Source: JBLUOA01 sp048060095 | Lineage (GTDB): Bacteria; Pseudomonadota; Alphaproteobacteria; Rhodobacterales; Rhodobacteraceae | NCBI RefSeq assembly: GCF_048060095.1 | Contig: NZ_JBLUOA010000001.1 | Coordinates: 124,001 to 188,000 of the forward strand | Direction: 5' to 3' | Length of the DNA: 64,000 nucleotides | In this document: piece after piece, positions 43,861 through 52,844 of the stretch | Numbering within the stretch: the first letter of the stretch is position 1 | How the letters are laid out: each line of letters begins with the position of its first letter | Translations under genes and position numbers: made by a program | Notes under the pieces: generated by a model | The model's database searches: none | The model's input: the letters and a program-made list of their open reading frames with translations, nothing else | Told to the model about the DNA's origin: nothing

Positions 43861-45390
43861 TCAGAACAGGGATGCAACTGCCGCCCCGACCCCGACCAGC
43901 GCCGCGCCAAGCGCCATGAAACCGATGTTGCGCCACGGCGACGACGTTGGTTTTGACACCGGGTCTTGCGCCTGACGGACCAGTGCCGCTTCGGCAAGTT
44001 GTGGCAGTTGTGGGCCGAAGCGTGCGACGACCTGAAGCGTCCGGCCAAGATCGCGCAGCAGGGCGCGGGGGCCGATGCTTTGCTTGATGTAATCTTCGAC
44101 GATTGGGCGGGCGACCTGCCAGATGTTGATATGCTGGTCGAGCGATCGCGCGACGCCTTCGACGACGACCATTGTGCGTTGGAGCAGAATAAGTTCCGTC
44201 CGGGTTTCCATCCCGAACCGCTCTGTCACTTCGAACAGGTAGCTTAGCAGATTGCCCATCGAAATATTGCTCGCGTCCATACCGAAGATCGGCTCACCCA
44301 CAGCGCGCAAGGCGCGGGCGAACTCTTCGACATCACGGTCGGCGGGCACATATCCGGCCTCAAAATGCACTTCGGCGACGCGGCGATAATCGCGCTTGAT
44401 GAAGCCATAGAGTATTTCGGCGTAGACCCGGCGCGTGTATTCATCGATGTCACCCATGATCCCGAAATCGTAGGCGATCAGGTCGCCGTTGGCGGCGACC
44501 TTCAGGTTGCCCTGATGCATATCCGCGTGAAAAAATCCGTCGCGCAGCGCGTGACTCAAGAACACCTGAAGCACCTTCTCGCCAAGACGAACCCGGTCAT
44601 GCCCCGCTGCATCAAGTGCTGCGTTATCGCCAAGCGGCGTGCCCTCGGCCCAGTCGAGCGTCATCACGCGGCGACCGGAGAGCTGCCAACGCACCTTCGG
44701 CACCTGAAACGCAGAATCATCGGCGGTGTTCGCTGCGAATTCCGACGCCGATGCGCTTTCCAGCCGCAGGTCGAGTTCGCTGAGCACCAGACGTTCGAAG
44801 TGTTCGATCACATCATGCGGCCGCAACCGGCGGGAAGATGGGGAGAGCAGTTCAATCATCGACGCTGCGAAATAGAACGCATCGATGTCCTTTTGCAGCG
44901 CGCGTTCGACCTTTGGCCGCAAGACTTTGATCGCAACCTGATCGTCGGTCCCGGCAAGCTTGGCCTTGTGGACCTGCGCGATGGAGGCCGCCGCGACCGG
45001 CGGGCTGAATTCGTCAAACAGCGCGTCGACCGGCGTGCCTAACTCCTCTGCCACGCTTTGCTTTGCGATTTCGGTCGAAAACGGTGGCAGCTTGTCCTGC
45101 AACACGCGTAGTTGCCAGGCGAGGTCTTCGCCAACCAGATCGGGGCGGGTTGATAGCACCTGGCCGAACTTGATGTAGGCCGGGCCAAGCGCGGTCAGCG
45201 CCCGCGTCGCCGGTGGCATTGACGGATCACCCTTTAGGCCGAGCCACTTGAACGGCCAACCCAGAATCCGCGCCGCAATACGAAGCGAGGCAGGCGCGTC
45301 CATCGCATCAAGCACGACGCCCATTGCACCCGTCCGCTCTAACGTGGCGCCGGTGCGTACCAGCCGCCAGATATTGTGCGGGCCGCGCAT
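43861..45390 (-). CDS. ubiB: Ubiquinone biosynthesis protein kinase-like UbiB
   Basis: The 509-residue membrane-associated atypical kinase/ATPase has KFGQ (74-77, part of the KxGQ inhibitory motif), the Ala-rich nucleotide loop AAASIAQVH (about 133-141), Lys155 in VAIKVLRP, HADMHQGN (288-295) and DFG (308-310). Two hydrophobic segments close the protein (about 460-507). UbiB helps the ubiquinone biosynthetic complex handle lipid intermediates. It follows ubiE on the same strand after 1 bp, an arrangement widely kept in alphaproteobacteria. Confidence 0.95.
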   Translation of the reverse strand: MRGPHNIWRLVRTGATLERTGAMGVVLDAMDAPASLRIAARILGWPFKWLGLKGDPSMPPATRALTALGPAYIKFGQVLSTRPDLVGEDLAWQLRVLQDKLPPFSTEIAKQSVAEELGTPVDALFDEFSPPVAAASIAQVHKAKLAGTDDQVAIKVLRPKVERALQKDIDAFYFAASMIELLSPSSRRLRPHDVIEHFERLVLSELDLRLESASASEFAANTADDSAFQVPKVRWQLSGRRVMTLDWAEGTPLGDNAALDAAGHDRVRLGEKVLQVFLSHALRDGFFHADMHQGNLKVAANGDLIAYDFGIMGDIDEYTRRVYAEILYGFIKRDYRRVAEVHFEAGYVPADRDVEEFARALRAVGEPIFGMDASNISMGNLLSYLFEVTERFGMETRTELILLQRTMVVVEGVARSLDQHINIWQVARPIVEDYIKQSIGPRALLRDLGRTLQVVARFGPQLPQLAEAALVRQAQDPVSKPTSSPWRNIGFMALGAALVGVGAAVASLF

Positions 45391-45391
45391 G

Positions 45392-46135
45392 TCAGAGTTT
45401 CCAGCCGGAATGAAGTGCCGCGATACCCATCGTCAGGTTGCGGTATTTGACGTTTTCGAACCCCACCTCGCGGATCATGCTCGCGAAACTCTCCTGATCC
45501 GGGAACTTGCGGATGGATTCGACGAGGTATTGATAGCTATCCTCATCCCCCGCGATCATCTTGCCCATTTTCGGAATGACGTTGAAGGAATAGAGGTCGT
45601 AAGCCTTCTGCATCATGTCATTTGGAATCTGGCTGAATTCCAGCACCATCAATCGCCCGCCGGGCCGCAACACGCGGAACGCTTCCGATAGCGCATCGGC
45701 GATCCGGGTCACATTCCGGATGCCGAAGGAAATGGTGTAGACGTCAAAACTCGCATCTTCAAACGGCAGCGCCATCGCGTCACCGACGACCCAATCGAGG
45801 CTGCCGGCCATCTGCCCGGCCTCGGCCCGCTTGCGTCCTTCGACCAGCATGGATTCCGTCATGTCGAGCACGGTGGCATGCCCATGACCCGCGCGCTTGA
45901 GGAATCGGAAAGATATATCGCCGGTGCCGCCGGCGACATCCAGCAACGCCTGGTCCGGACGCGGCGCGAGCCAGTCCATCATCGCGTCTTTCCAGATTCG
46001 GTGAATGCCCAGCGACATCGCGTCGTTCATCACATCGTATTTCGACGCGACATTGGTAAAGACGCCATGCACCATCCCGGCTTTTTCGGCCTCATCAACG
46101 GTCTTGAAACCGAAATGCGTGGTTTTTGCGCTCAT
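45392..46135 (-). CDS. ubiE: Ubiquinone/menaquinone C-methyltransferase UbiE
   Basis: I use the ATG at 46135 (MSAKTTHFGF, 247 residues) with AGGA upstream; an earlier in-frame ATG adds nine residues. The SAM motif LDVAGGTGDISFRFL lies at about 65-79. The family signatures YDVMNDAMSLGIHRIWKD and GGRLMVLEFSQ follow. The enzyme C-methylates the benzoquinol ring in ubiquinone synthesis. It heads the ubiE-ubiB operon, divergent from mutM. Confidence 0.95.
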   Translation of the reverse strand: MSAKTTHFGFKTVDEAEKAGMVHGVFTNVASKYDVMNDAMSLGIHRIWKDAMMDWLAPRPDQALLDVAGGTGDISFRFLKRAGHGHATVLDMTESMLVEGRKRAEAGQMAGSLDWVVGDAMALPFEDASFDVYTISFGIRNVTRIADALSEAFRVLRPGGRLMVLEFSQIPNDMMQKAYDLYSFNVIPKMGKMIAGDEDSYQYLVESIRKFPDQESFASMIREVGFENVKYRNLTMGIAALHSGWKL

Positions 46136-46220
46136 GGGTCTTGTCGTCCTGTAATGCGGCACCCCTTATAAGGGTGTGAGACTGCGATACAATGCGCTCC
46201 AGATCAAAGGAAGGGTCGCC

Positions 46221-47072
46221 GTGCCGGAATTACCAGAGGTCGAGACGGTTCGTCGCGGTCTGCAACCCGTGATGGAAGGGCAGCGGATAGCCAAGGCCGA
46301 CGTGCGCCGCGCTGATCTGCGCTGGCCCTTCCCCCCCCGGATGGCAGAGCGGTTGACCGGCGCGACCGTGACAGCGCTCCGGCGGCGTTCGAAGTATATT
46401 CTGGCCGATCTTGATACCGGCGAAACGCTTTTGATCCACCTTGGCATGTCAGGGCGGATGCTGATTTCTGGCCAAACGGTTGGAGAGTTCGCGCACCCCC
46501 ATCCCGCGCCGGAAAAGCACGATCATGTCGTGCTGGATATGGACGGTGGTGCGCGGGTGACATTCAACGACGCCCGCCGTTTCGGTGCGATGGACTTGGC
46601 CCCGACGTCTGAGGTCGAGTCGCACAAGCTGCTTGCCCAACTCGGGCCAGAGCCTTTGGGAAATGCCTTCGACGAACCCTATCTGATCGGGCAGCTTCGC
46701 GGTCGAGGCTCACCCATAAAAACCGCGCTACTGGACCAGAGAATCGTCGCAGGCCTTGGCAACATATATGTCTGCGAGGTGCTGCACCGCGTCGGCATTT
46801 CCCCGAAACGCAAGGCGTCCGCGATCTCCGCGCCGCGTGTGGCGACACTCGTTCCCGCGATCCGCGATGTTTTGTCCGAAGCGATCGACGCTGGCGGCTC
46901 CTCGCTCAAGGATTATCGGCAGACGGGTGGGGAGCTTGGGTATTTTCAGCACAGTTTTCGCGCCTATGGACGCGAGGGCGATGTATGTCAAACCGCTGAC
47001 TGCAAAGGCACAATCGGGCGAATCGTGCAATCGGGGCGATCCACTTTCTATTGCGCGCAATGCCAAAGATAG
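46221..47072 (+). CDS. mutM: Formamidopyrimidine-DNA glycosylase MutM/Fpg
   Basis: The start is the GTG at 46221: it leaves Pro2-Glu3 (MPELPEVETVRRGL), the catalytic N-terminal proline required by this family, and AAAGGAAGGG precedes it. The 283-residue enzyme has a helix-two-turn-helix domain with LLDQRIVAGLGNIYVCEVLH and a C-terminal zinc finger with four cysteines (CQTADCKG ... FYCAQCQR). It removes 8-oxoguanine and related lesions from DNA. Confidence 0.96.
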   Translation: MPELPEVETVRRGLQPVMEGQRIAKADVRRADLRWPFPPRMAERLTGATVTALRRRSKYILADLDTGETLLIHLGMSGRMLISGQTVGEFAHPHPAPEKHDHVVLDMDGGARVTFNDARRFGAMDLAPTSEVESHKLLAQLGPEPLGNAFDEPYLIGQLRGRGSPIKTALLDQRIVAGLGNIYVCEVLHRVGISPKRKASAISAPRVATLVPAIRDVLSEAIDAGGSSLKDYRQTGGELGYFQHSFRAYGREGDVCQTADCKGTIGRIVQSGRSTFYCAQCQR

Positions 47073-47135
47073 CTTGATCCGTAAGGCAGGAATGCTAAGG
47101 CTGCGCTCCAGATTGAAGCAACAAATGGCAATCAC

Positions 47136-47912
47136 ATGGCCTATGAGACGCTGATCGTCGAGATCGAAGACCACGTCAAAACGATTAAACTCAACCGTCC
47201 CGATGCGCTGAACGCGCTCAACACCGAGCTTCTGACCGAGCTGGCGGATGCACTGAAAGAAGCGGAAGAAAACGACAAGGTCCGCTGCATCATCATCACC
47301 GGATCGGAAAAGGCATTCGCGGCGGGCGCCGATATCAAGGAGATGTCGGAGAAATCCTTTGTCGATGTTTACACCGAAAACCTGTTCGGACGCGAAACCG
47401 ATGAATTCCTGAAATGTCGCAAGCCGATCATCGCTGCGGTTTCCGGCTATGCGCTGGGCGGGGGGTGCGAACTGGCCATGATGTGCGACTTCATCATCGC
47501 GTCAGATACCGCGAAGTTCGGGCAGCCGGAAATCAACCTTGGCGTTATGCCGGGCATCGGGGGATCGCAACGGCTGACCCGCTTTGTCGGCAAATCGAAG
47601 GCAATGGACATGAACCTGACCGGTCGCTTCATGGACGCGGAAGAGGCGGAGCGTTCCGGCCTTGTCAGTCGCGTTGTCCCGGCCAAGAAGCTGATGGAAG
47701 AAGCAACCGGAGTGGCGCAAAAAATCGCCGAAAAATCCATGATCGCCACGACCGCGATCAAGGAAGCGGTCAATCGCAGCTATGAAACCACGATGAATGA
47801 AGGGCTGCTGTTTGAACGCCGCCTGTTTCATTCGCTGTTCGCGACCGAGGATCAATCCGAAGGGATGGCGGCGTTCCTGGAGAAACGCGAACCGCAATTC
47901 CGCGATAAATAA
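47136..47912 (+). CDS. Enoyl-CoA hydratase (crotonase family)
   Basis: The 258-residue enzyme carries the oxyanion-hole segments FAAGADIKEM and GYALGGGCELAMMCD. The two catalytic glutamates are in GCELA and PEINLGVMPGIGG, as in short-chain enoyl-CoA hydratases of fatty-acid oxidation. It lies between mutM and rpsT on the same strand, a conserved neighbourhood in Rhodobacteraceae. There is no obvious ribosome-binding site change or truncation. Confidence 0.93.
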   Translation: MAYETLIVEIEDHVKTIKLNRPDALNALNTELLTELADALKEAEENDKVRCIIITGSEKAFAAGADIKEMSEKSFVDVYTENLFGRETDEFLKCRKPIIAAVSGYALGGGCELAMMCDFIIASDTAKFGQPEINLGVMPGIGGSQRLTRFVGKSKAMDMNLTGRFMDAEEAERSGLVSRVVPAKKLMEEATGVAQKIAEKSMIATTAIKEAVNRSYETTMNEGLLFERRLFHSLFATEDQSEGMAAFLEKREPQFRDK

Positions 47913-47935
47913 ACCGAAAAACTACGCCAACCCGG

Positions 47936-47964
47936 TTGACTTGGATGCGAGTCGGTCATAGAAG
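47936..47964 (+). promoter_or_regulatory. Promoter of rpsT
   Basis: TTGACT (-35), 17 bp, TAGAAG (-10) lies 44 bp before the rpsT ATG, with good spacing and near-consensus -35. Confidence 0.6.
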
Positions 47965-48008
47965 CCCGACTTCAGAATTCACGAACCCAAACAGTGGGAC
48001 GTCCGACT

Positions 48009-48272
48009 ATGGCCAATTCGCCTCAAGCAAAAAAACGCGCTCGTCAGAACGAAGCCCGTTTCCAAGTTAACAAAGCGCGTCGTTCGCGCATCCGCACTTT
48101 CCTCCGCAAGGTGGAAGAAGCGATCGCCTCCGGTGACAAAGATGCAGCATCAACCGCTCTGCGTCAGGCCCAGCCTGAGCTGATGCGCGGTGTGACCAAA
48201 GGTGTCCTGCACAAGAACACCGTTGCGCGCAAAATGTCGCGCCTGTCTGCGCGGGTTAAAGCCATCGGCTAA
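48009..48272 (+). CDS. rpsT: 30S ribosomal protein S20
   Basis: Starting at the ATG at 48009 (MANSPQAKKRARQNEARFQ) this is the standard 87-residue S20: highly basic, helical, ending KNTVARKMSRLSARVKAI. It binds 16S rRNA. It lies directly upstream of the dnaA region, as in many alphaproteobacteria. It has its own promoter and terminator. Confidence 0.97.
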   Translation: MANSPQAKKRARQNEARFQVNKARRSRIRTFLRKVEEAIASGDKDAASTALRQAQPELMRGVTKGVLHKNTVARKMSRLSARVKAIG

Positions 48273-48295
48273 CTTAAAGACAGTTTGTTTTCGAG

Positions 48296-48330
48296 AATGG
48301 CGTGGTCAAATGGCCACGCCATTTTCTTTG
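48296..48330 (+). terminator. Rho-independent terminator of rpsT
   Basis: AATGGCGTGG and CCACGCCATT form a perfect 10-bp stem with an eight-base loop, followed by TTTTCTTTG. Confidence 0.9.
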
Positions 48331-48486
48331 CGAATTGCGACTTCCACTGTTTTCCAACGTTAATTTTTACCCCCCTTGGGATTCGTTTCGACAAAGACTG
48401 AGTCAAGGTCGAAGTTCTGTTGCGCGGGCCGCAAACCCCTTGCTAGCTTGGCCCTGCGATTCACGTCTACTTTGGGGGGACATGAG

Positions 48487-48936
48487 ATGAGCACGGGCGC
48501 TGCCCCGCGTGTTTCAGAGCTATTGCCTGATGAAACCTGGACCACGCTGGAACAAGATCAAAGCGCTATGCTTATCGATGTCAGGACACAGGCCGAATGG
48601 GGTTTTGTCGGTGTTCCTGATCTGGAAAGTTTAGGCCGGTCGGCGATCTTCGTCGAATGGGCCCGCTATCCGGACATGTCTATTAACCCGCATTTTGTTG
48701 AGACCGTGATCGAAAAGCTGGGGCCGGAGATTCCCGACAAGCTTTTCTTTCTCTGTCGATCCGGGGTGCGGTCTTTGCGCGCTGCTGATGCGGTGGCTGG
48801 TGCCTTGGCTGACAAGGGCATTACGGCTGACTGTATAAATATTGCGGAAGGCTTCGAAGGAGATTTGGACGTTGAGGGTCACCGGGGCCGGCTGAATGGC
48901 TGGAAAGTCCGGGGGCTGGCCTGGCGCCAGTCTTAA
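48487..48936 (+). CDS. Rhodanese-like domain protein
   Basis: The 149-residue single-domain rhodanese starts at 48487 (MSTGAAPRVSELL); the open frame extends upstream but without support. It has AMLIDVRTQAEWGFVGVPD (about 27-45) and the active-site loop FFLCRSGVRS with Cys90. A sulfurtransferase or phosphatase-like role is possible; the substrate is unknown. Its position between rpsT and dnaA is typical for the family of Rhodobacterales chromosomes. Confidence 0.9.
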   Translation: MSTGAAPRVSELLPDETWTTLEQDQSAMLIDVRTQAEWGFVGVPDLESLGRSAIFVEWARYPDMSINPHFVETVIEKLGPEIPDKLFFLCRSGVRSLRAADAVAGALADKGITADCINIAEGFEGDLDVEGHRGRLNGWKVRGLAWRQS

Positions 48937-48968
48937 CGTAAAATTTTTGACGAAGCGGGTAGCAATAA

Positions 48969-50339
48969 ATGACAAACGAATCCTGGGGACGGGTTAGGGA
49001 CGAACTTCAAAAGACAGTAGGCAAGAACAACTTTGCAAATTGGATCGCGCCGCTGGAATTTAATGGTCTGCGAAATGGGGTCGCGACCTTTCATGCGCCG
49101 ACAAGCTTTATCGGCAACTGGGTGTCGCGCAATTTCGGCGACCAGATTCTGCATCAAATGAATGAGGTCGGGGAATCCGTCAGCCGGGTAGAGTTTTCCG
49201 TTCCAAGCAGCCGCACGACCCGTAAGGCCGCCGCGGAACCCGCCATCAACAAAGCCGACCCTGTTGAAATTGTGCCCGCGGCCAAAGATGACTCCGGCCT
49301 GCCCGGCGCGCCGCTCGATGGCCGCTTCACCTTCGACAGTTTCGTGGTCGGCAAGCCCAATGAACTTGCCCATGCGGCGGCTAAGCGCGTAGCCGAGGGC
49401 GGCGCGGTGTCCTTCAACCCGCTGTTCCTTTATGGGGGCGTTGGCCTTGGTAAGACCCACCTGATGCACGCCATCGCGCATGAGCTTCAGACGAGCCGTC
49501 CGGAGCTGAACGTCGTTTACCTGTCCGCCGAACAGTTCATGTATCGCTTCGTTCAGGCGCTGCGCGAAAAACGGATGATGGACTTTAAGGAACTGTTCCG
49601 TTCGGTCGATATCCTAATGGTCGACGACGTGCAGTTCATCGCGGGCAAAGACAGCACACAGGAAGAATTCTTCCACACATTCAATGCGTTGGTCGATCAG
49701 AACAAGCAAATCATCATCTCAGCAGACCGCGCACCGGGCGAAATCAAACACCTTGAGGATCGGATCAAATCGCGCCTTCAATGCGGTTTGGTTGTCGACC
49801 TTCACCCGACGGATTACGAACTTCGCCTTGGCGTTCTTCAGCAGAAGGTTGACCAGTATCGCAAGACCTATCCTGATCTGGTGCTGGCTGAAAATGTGCT
49901 CGAATTCCTTGCGCATCGGATTTCGACCAACGTGCGGGTGCTGGAAGGCGCACTGACGCGGCTGTTCGCTTTCGCCTCGCTCGTCGGGCGTGAAATCACG
50001 CTGGAACTGGCGCAGGATTGCCTTGCCGATATCCTACGCGCGTCGGACCGCAAGATCACCATCGAGGAAATCCAGCGCAAGGTGAGTGAGCATTACAACA
50101 TCCGGCTGAGTGAGATGATCGGCCCAAAGCGCCTGCGCACGATCGCGCGACCGCGGCAGATCGCGATGTATCTGTCGAAACATCTGACCTCTCGTAGTCT
50201 GCCCGAAATCGGGCGGCGGTTCGGCGGTCGGGATCACACGACGGTCATGCACGGCGTGCGCAAAGTCGAAGAACTGAAATCCATCGACAACCAGATCGCC
50301 GAGGATCTGGAGCTTCTGCGGCGCAGCCTCGAAGCGTGA
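48969..50339 (+). CDS. dnaA: Chromosomal replication initiator protein DnaA
   Basis: The 456-residue AAA+ initiator has the N-terminal domain I (WGRVRDELQKTVGKNNFANW), a variable linker, Walker A GGVGLGKTH (about 155-163), Walker B ILMVDDVQFIAGKD, and the DNA-binding signature GGRDHTTVMHGVRKVE near the C-terminus. It melts the origin and recruits the helicase. dnaN, recF and gyrB follow. I see no cluster of TTATCCACA boxes nearby, so oriC is probably elsewhere. Confidence 0.97.
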   Translation: MTNESWGRVRDELQKTVGKNNFANWIAPLEFNGLRNGVATFHAPTSFIGNWVSRNFGDQILHQMNEVGESVSRVEFSVPSSRTTRKAAAEPAINKADPVEIVPAAKDDSGLPGAPLDGRFTFDSFVVGKPNELAHAAAKRVAEGGAVSFNPLFLYGGVGLGKTHLMHAIAHELQTSRPELNVVYLSAEQFMYRFVQALREKRMMDFKELFRSVDILMVDDVQFIAGKDSTQEEFFHTFNALVDQNKQIIISADRAPGEIKHLEDRIKSRLQCGLVVDLHPTDYELRLGVLQQKVDQYRKTYPDLVLAENVLEFLAHRISTNVRVLEGALTRLFAFASLVGREITLELAQDCLADILRASDRKITIEEIQRKVSEHYNIRLSEMIGPKRLRTIARPRQIAMYLSKHLTSRSLPEIGRRFGGRDHTTVMHGVRKVEELKSIDNQIAEDLELLRRSLEA

Positions 50340-50346
50340 TTTGTCA

Positions 50347-50366
50347 GGGGCGTCCCTTGACGCCCC
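50347..50366 (+). terminator. Hairpin between dnaA and dnaN
   Basis: GGGGCGTC-CCTT-GACGCCCC is a perfect 8-bp stem-loop 8 bp after the dnaA stop. No T-run follows, so it may be a weak terminator or an mRNA-stability element. Confidence 0.5.
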
Positions 50367-50455
50367 CGCGAAACCATTGGACAGTCCAAAAAAGTCTTTA
50401 CCGGGGGGGTGAATAGGTTACATTCGCCGCCCCGGCATTTTGCAGGAGCGAGGGA

Positions 50456-51574
50456 ATGAAAATCAGCATCGAACGCGGCGCGCTTCTGAAGGCGGTGTCG
50501 CAAGCGCAGTCGGTGGTCGAACGGCGTAATACCATCCCGATCCTCGCCAATGTTCTGATCGAAGCGGAGGGAGAGACTGTCAGCTTCCGCGCAACCGATC
50601 TGGATATCGAAGTGGTCGACAAGACCTTGGCGCAAGTCGAACGGGCCGGCGCAACGACGGTGTCCGCCGTGACCCTGCACGAGATTGTGCGCAAGCTGCC
50701 GGACGGCGCATTGGTCACGTTGAACGACGACGGTGCGTCTGGCCGTCTGTCGGTTGAGGCGGGTCGGTCGAACTTCTCGCTCGCGACATTGCCCAAGGAA
50801 GATTTCCCGGTGATGGCGACATCGGAATACGCCGCGAATTTCTCGGCGCCAGCACCGGTTCTGCGTCGGTTGTTCGACAAATCGAAATTCGCGATTTCGA
50901 CCGAGGAGACCCGGTATTACCTAAACGGCGTTTACATGCACGTGTCGGAATCCGACGGTGGCAAGGTGCTGCGCTGCGTCGCGACCGATGGCCACCGGCT
51001 GGCCCGGATCGACGCGGATCTGCCTGATGGTGCTGCGGACATGCCCGGTGTGATTGTTCCGCGTAAAACTGTGGGTGAGCTGCGCAAGCTTCTGGAAGAC
51101 GACGATACGCAGATCGCGGTATCCGTGTCGGAAACCAAGGTGCGCTTTGCCACACCAGACATCACACTGACATCGAAAGTGATCGACGGCACTTTCCCCG
51201 ACTACACGCGCGTTATCCCGCAAGGTAACACACGCAAGCTTGAGGTCGATGCGGCGGAGTTCGCGCAGGCCGTGGATCGTGTGGCGACCGTATCATCGGA
51301 ACGGTCCCGTGCGGTGAAACTGGCGCTTGATGAGGATCGCCTGATCCTGTCCGTCAACGCGCCTGACAGCGGTGCTGCGGAAGAAGAGCTGGCGGTTGCC
51401 TATGGCGATGAGCGGTTGGAAATCGGGTTCAACGCGAAATACCTGCTTGAGATCGCGAGTCAGGTTGACCGCGAGAATGCTGTTTTCATGTTCAACTCCT
51501 CCGGTGATCCGACCTTGATGCGCGAAGGAAACGATATGTCGGCGATCTACGTCGTCATGCCGATGCGCGTGTAA
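50456..51574 (+). CDS. dnaN: DNA polymerase III beta subunit (sliding clamp)
   Basis: The 372-residue clamp starts MKISIERGALLKAVSQAQ with AGGAGCGAGGG upstream. It has the three-domain DnaN layout, including RNTIPILANVLIEAEGE, YLNGVYMHV, ATDGHRLARID and the C-terminal VVMPMRV that forms part of the partner-binding pocket. It tethers the polymerase to DNA. It lies between dnaA and recF. Confidence 0.97.
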   Translation: MKISIERGALLKAVSQAQSVVERRNTIPILANVLIEAEGETVSFRATDLDIEVVDKTLAQVERAGATTVSAVTLHEIVRKLPDGALVTLNDDGASGRLSVEAGRSNFSLATLPKEDFPVMATSEYAANFSAPAPVLRRLFDKSKFAISTEETRYYLNGVYMHVSESDGGKVLRCVATDGHRLARIDADLPDGAADMPGVIVPRKTVGELRKLLEDDDTQIAVSVSETKVRFATPDITLTSKVIDGTFPDYTRVIPQGNTRKLEVDAAEFAQAVDRVATVSSERSRAVKLALDEDRLILSVNAPDSGAAEEELAVAYGDERLEIGFNAKYLLEIASQVDRENAVFMFNSSGDPTLMREGNDMSAIYVVMPMRV

Positions 51575-51596
51575 GGTGATGTCGCGCTGGATGTTT

Positions 51597-51635
51597 AGGT
51601 GCCTCCGGCGGGGATATTTGAGGAAAGATGAAGGG
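51597..51635 (+). repeat. Possible Rhodobacteraceae intergenic motif before recF
   Basis: The segment contains GTGCCTCCGGCGGGGATAT followed by TTGAGGAAAGATGAAG. I recall near-identical strings (CCTCCGGCGGGAGTATTT, then a purine-rich GATGAAG) in many intergenic regions of Rhodobacteraceae. Only one copy is seen in this window, so the call depends on recollection. Confidence 0.35.
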
Positions 51636-51641
51636 CCGTAG

Positions 51642-52754
51642 ATGGCGGGGCTTTCCCTACAGTCGCTGGTCCTGTCCCATTTTCGGTCACACAAGGCGTT
51701 GCGGCTAGAGATCGGGCCGCGTCCGGTTGCGATTCACGGGCCGAACGGCGCCGGAAAGACCAATATTCTTGAGGCGATTTCGCTGCTGTCCCCCGGTCGT
51801 GGTTTGCGCCGGGCTGCGGCAGACGACATTGCACGTCGCCCGGAAGCGCTCGGCTGGAAGATCGCCGCAGGGCTGTTCAGTCTGAACCAGACCCATGAGG
51901 TTGAGACGTGGTCAGAGAATGGTCAATCCCGCAGCGTTCGGATTGATGGCAAGGCCGCGACGCAGGTGGCGCTGGGGCGTGTTGCGCGGGTTTTGTGGCT
52001 GGTTCCGGCAATGGATCGGCTTTGGATTGAAGGGGCGGACGGCCGACGGCGGTTCCTGGACCGCATGACGCTGAGTTTCGAGCCGCGCCATGCCGAGGTG
52101 ACTCTCGCTTATGAAAAGGCGATGAGGGAGCGGAACAGGCTGTTGAAGGATCAGGTGCGGGATGCCCATTGGTATCGTGCGCTGGAATCCCAGATGGCCG
52201 AAGCGGGTGCAGAGATTCAGGCGAACCGCGATGCGGTATTGGCGACGCTTGCCGCCGCGCAGACGCAGGCAGAGACGGCGTTTCCGGTTGCTGAGCTTGG
52301 TCTGGTCCATGCGGACGGGAATGACGCCTTCAGGGTCACAGAGGATTTTGAGGCCGCGTTGGAGGAGGGGCGCCCGCGCGACCTTCAGGCCGGGCGAACG
52401 TTGATCGGGCCGCACCGGTCCGATTTGCTCGCTACCTACACCGCGAAAGGGGTCGCTGCACGGGATTGCTCGACCGGAGAGCAGAAGGCGCTTCTGGTTT
52501 CGCTGATCCTCGCCAATGCGCGCGCGCTTTCGGATAGCATCGGTGCGCCGCCAATCCTGCTGCTGGATGAGGTCGCCGCGCATCTTGATCCCGGCCGCCG
52601 CGCCGCACTTTATGATGAGATTTGCGCACTCGGCGCGCAGGCGTGGATGACCGGGACAGAGCCAAATTTGTTCGATGCGCTGGGCGACCGGGCGACCTAT
52701 CTGAACGTCACCGAAGACGGTGGAAATTCGACCGTTACCGAAGCGCCGATTTAG
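51642..52754 (+). CDS. recF: DNA replication and repair protein RecF
   Basis: The 370-residue SMC-like ATPase has Walker A GPNGAGKTN (about 33-41), the RecF-type coiled/lobe segment with RRRFLDRMTLSFEPRHAE, the ABC signature CSTGEQKALLVSLILA and Walker B ILLLDEVAAHLD. It loads RecA at gapped DNA. The translation start has GAAGGGCCGTAG upstream. It is located between dnaN and gyrB as usual. Confidence 0.95.
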   Translation: MAGLSLQSLVLSHFRSHKALRLEIGPRPVAIHGPNGAGKTNILEAISLLSPGRGLRRAAADDIARRPEALGWKIAAGLFSLNQTHEVETWSENGQSRSVRIDGKAATQVALGRVARVLWLVPAMDRLWIEGADGRRRFLDRMTLSFEPRHAEVTLAYEKAMRERNRLLKDQVRDAHWYRALESQMAEAGAEIQANRDAVLATLAAAQTQAETAFPVAELGLVHADGNDAFRVTEDFEAALEEGRPRDLQAGRTLIGPHRSDLLATYTAKGVAARDCSTGEQKALLVSLILANARALSDSIGAPPILLLDEVAAHLDPGRRAALYDEICALGAQAWMTGTEPNLFDALGDRATYLNVTEDGGNSTVTEAPI

Positions 52755-52788
52755 GCACTGAAACCCTGCGAAACTTCGTGTCATCTGC

Positions 52789-52817
52789 GTGACAACCCCC
52801 TGCGGACAGGGTATAAA
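52789..52817 (+). promoter_or_regulatory. Promoter of gyrB
   Basis: GTGACA (-35), 17 bp and TATAAA (-10) match the sigma-70 consensus at five of six bases each and lie 28 bp before the gyrB ATG. Confidence 0.7.
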
Positions 52818-52844
52818 CTTGCGCAGAAAACAAGGAAGAGCAGT

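Noticed and set aside
48937..48960. TTAA-N7-TTTT as a CtrA site before dnaA
   Set aside because: Only one half matches, and single half-sites in AT-rich spacers are common by chance.
48273..48968. Possible replication origin next to dnaA
   Set aside because: No cluster of DnaA boxes (TTATCCACA-like) or AT-rich unwinding region is visible; in Rhodobacterales oriC is often away from dnaA.
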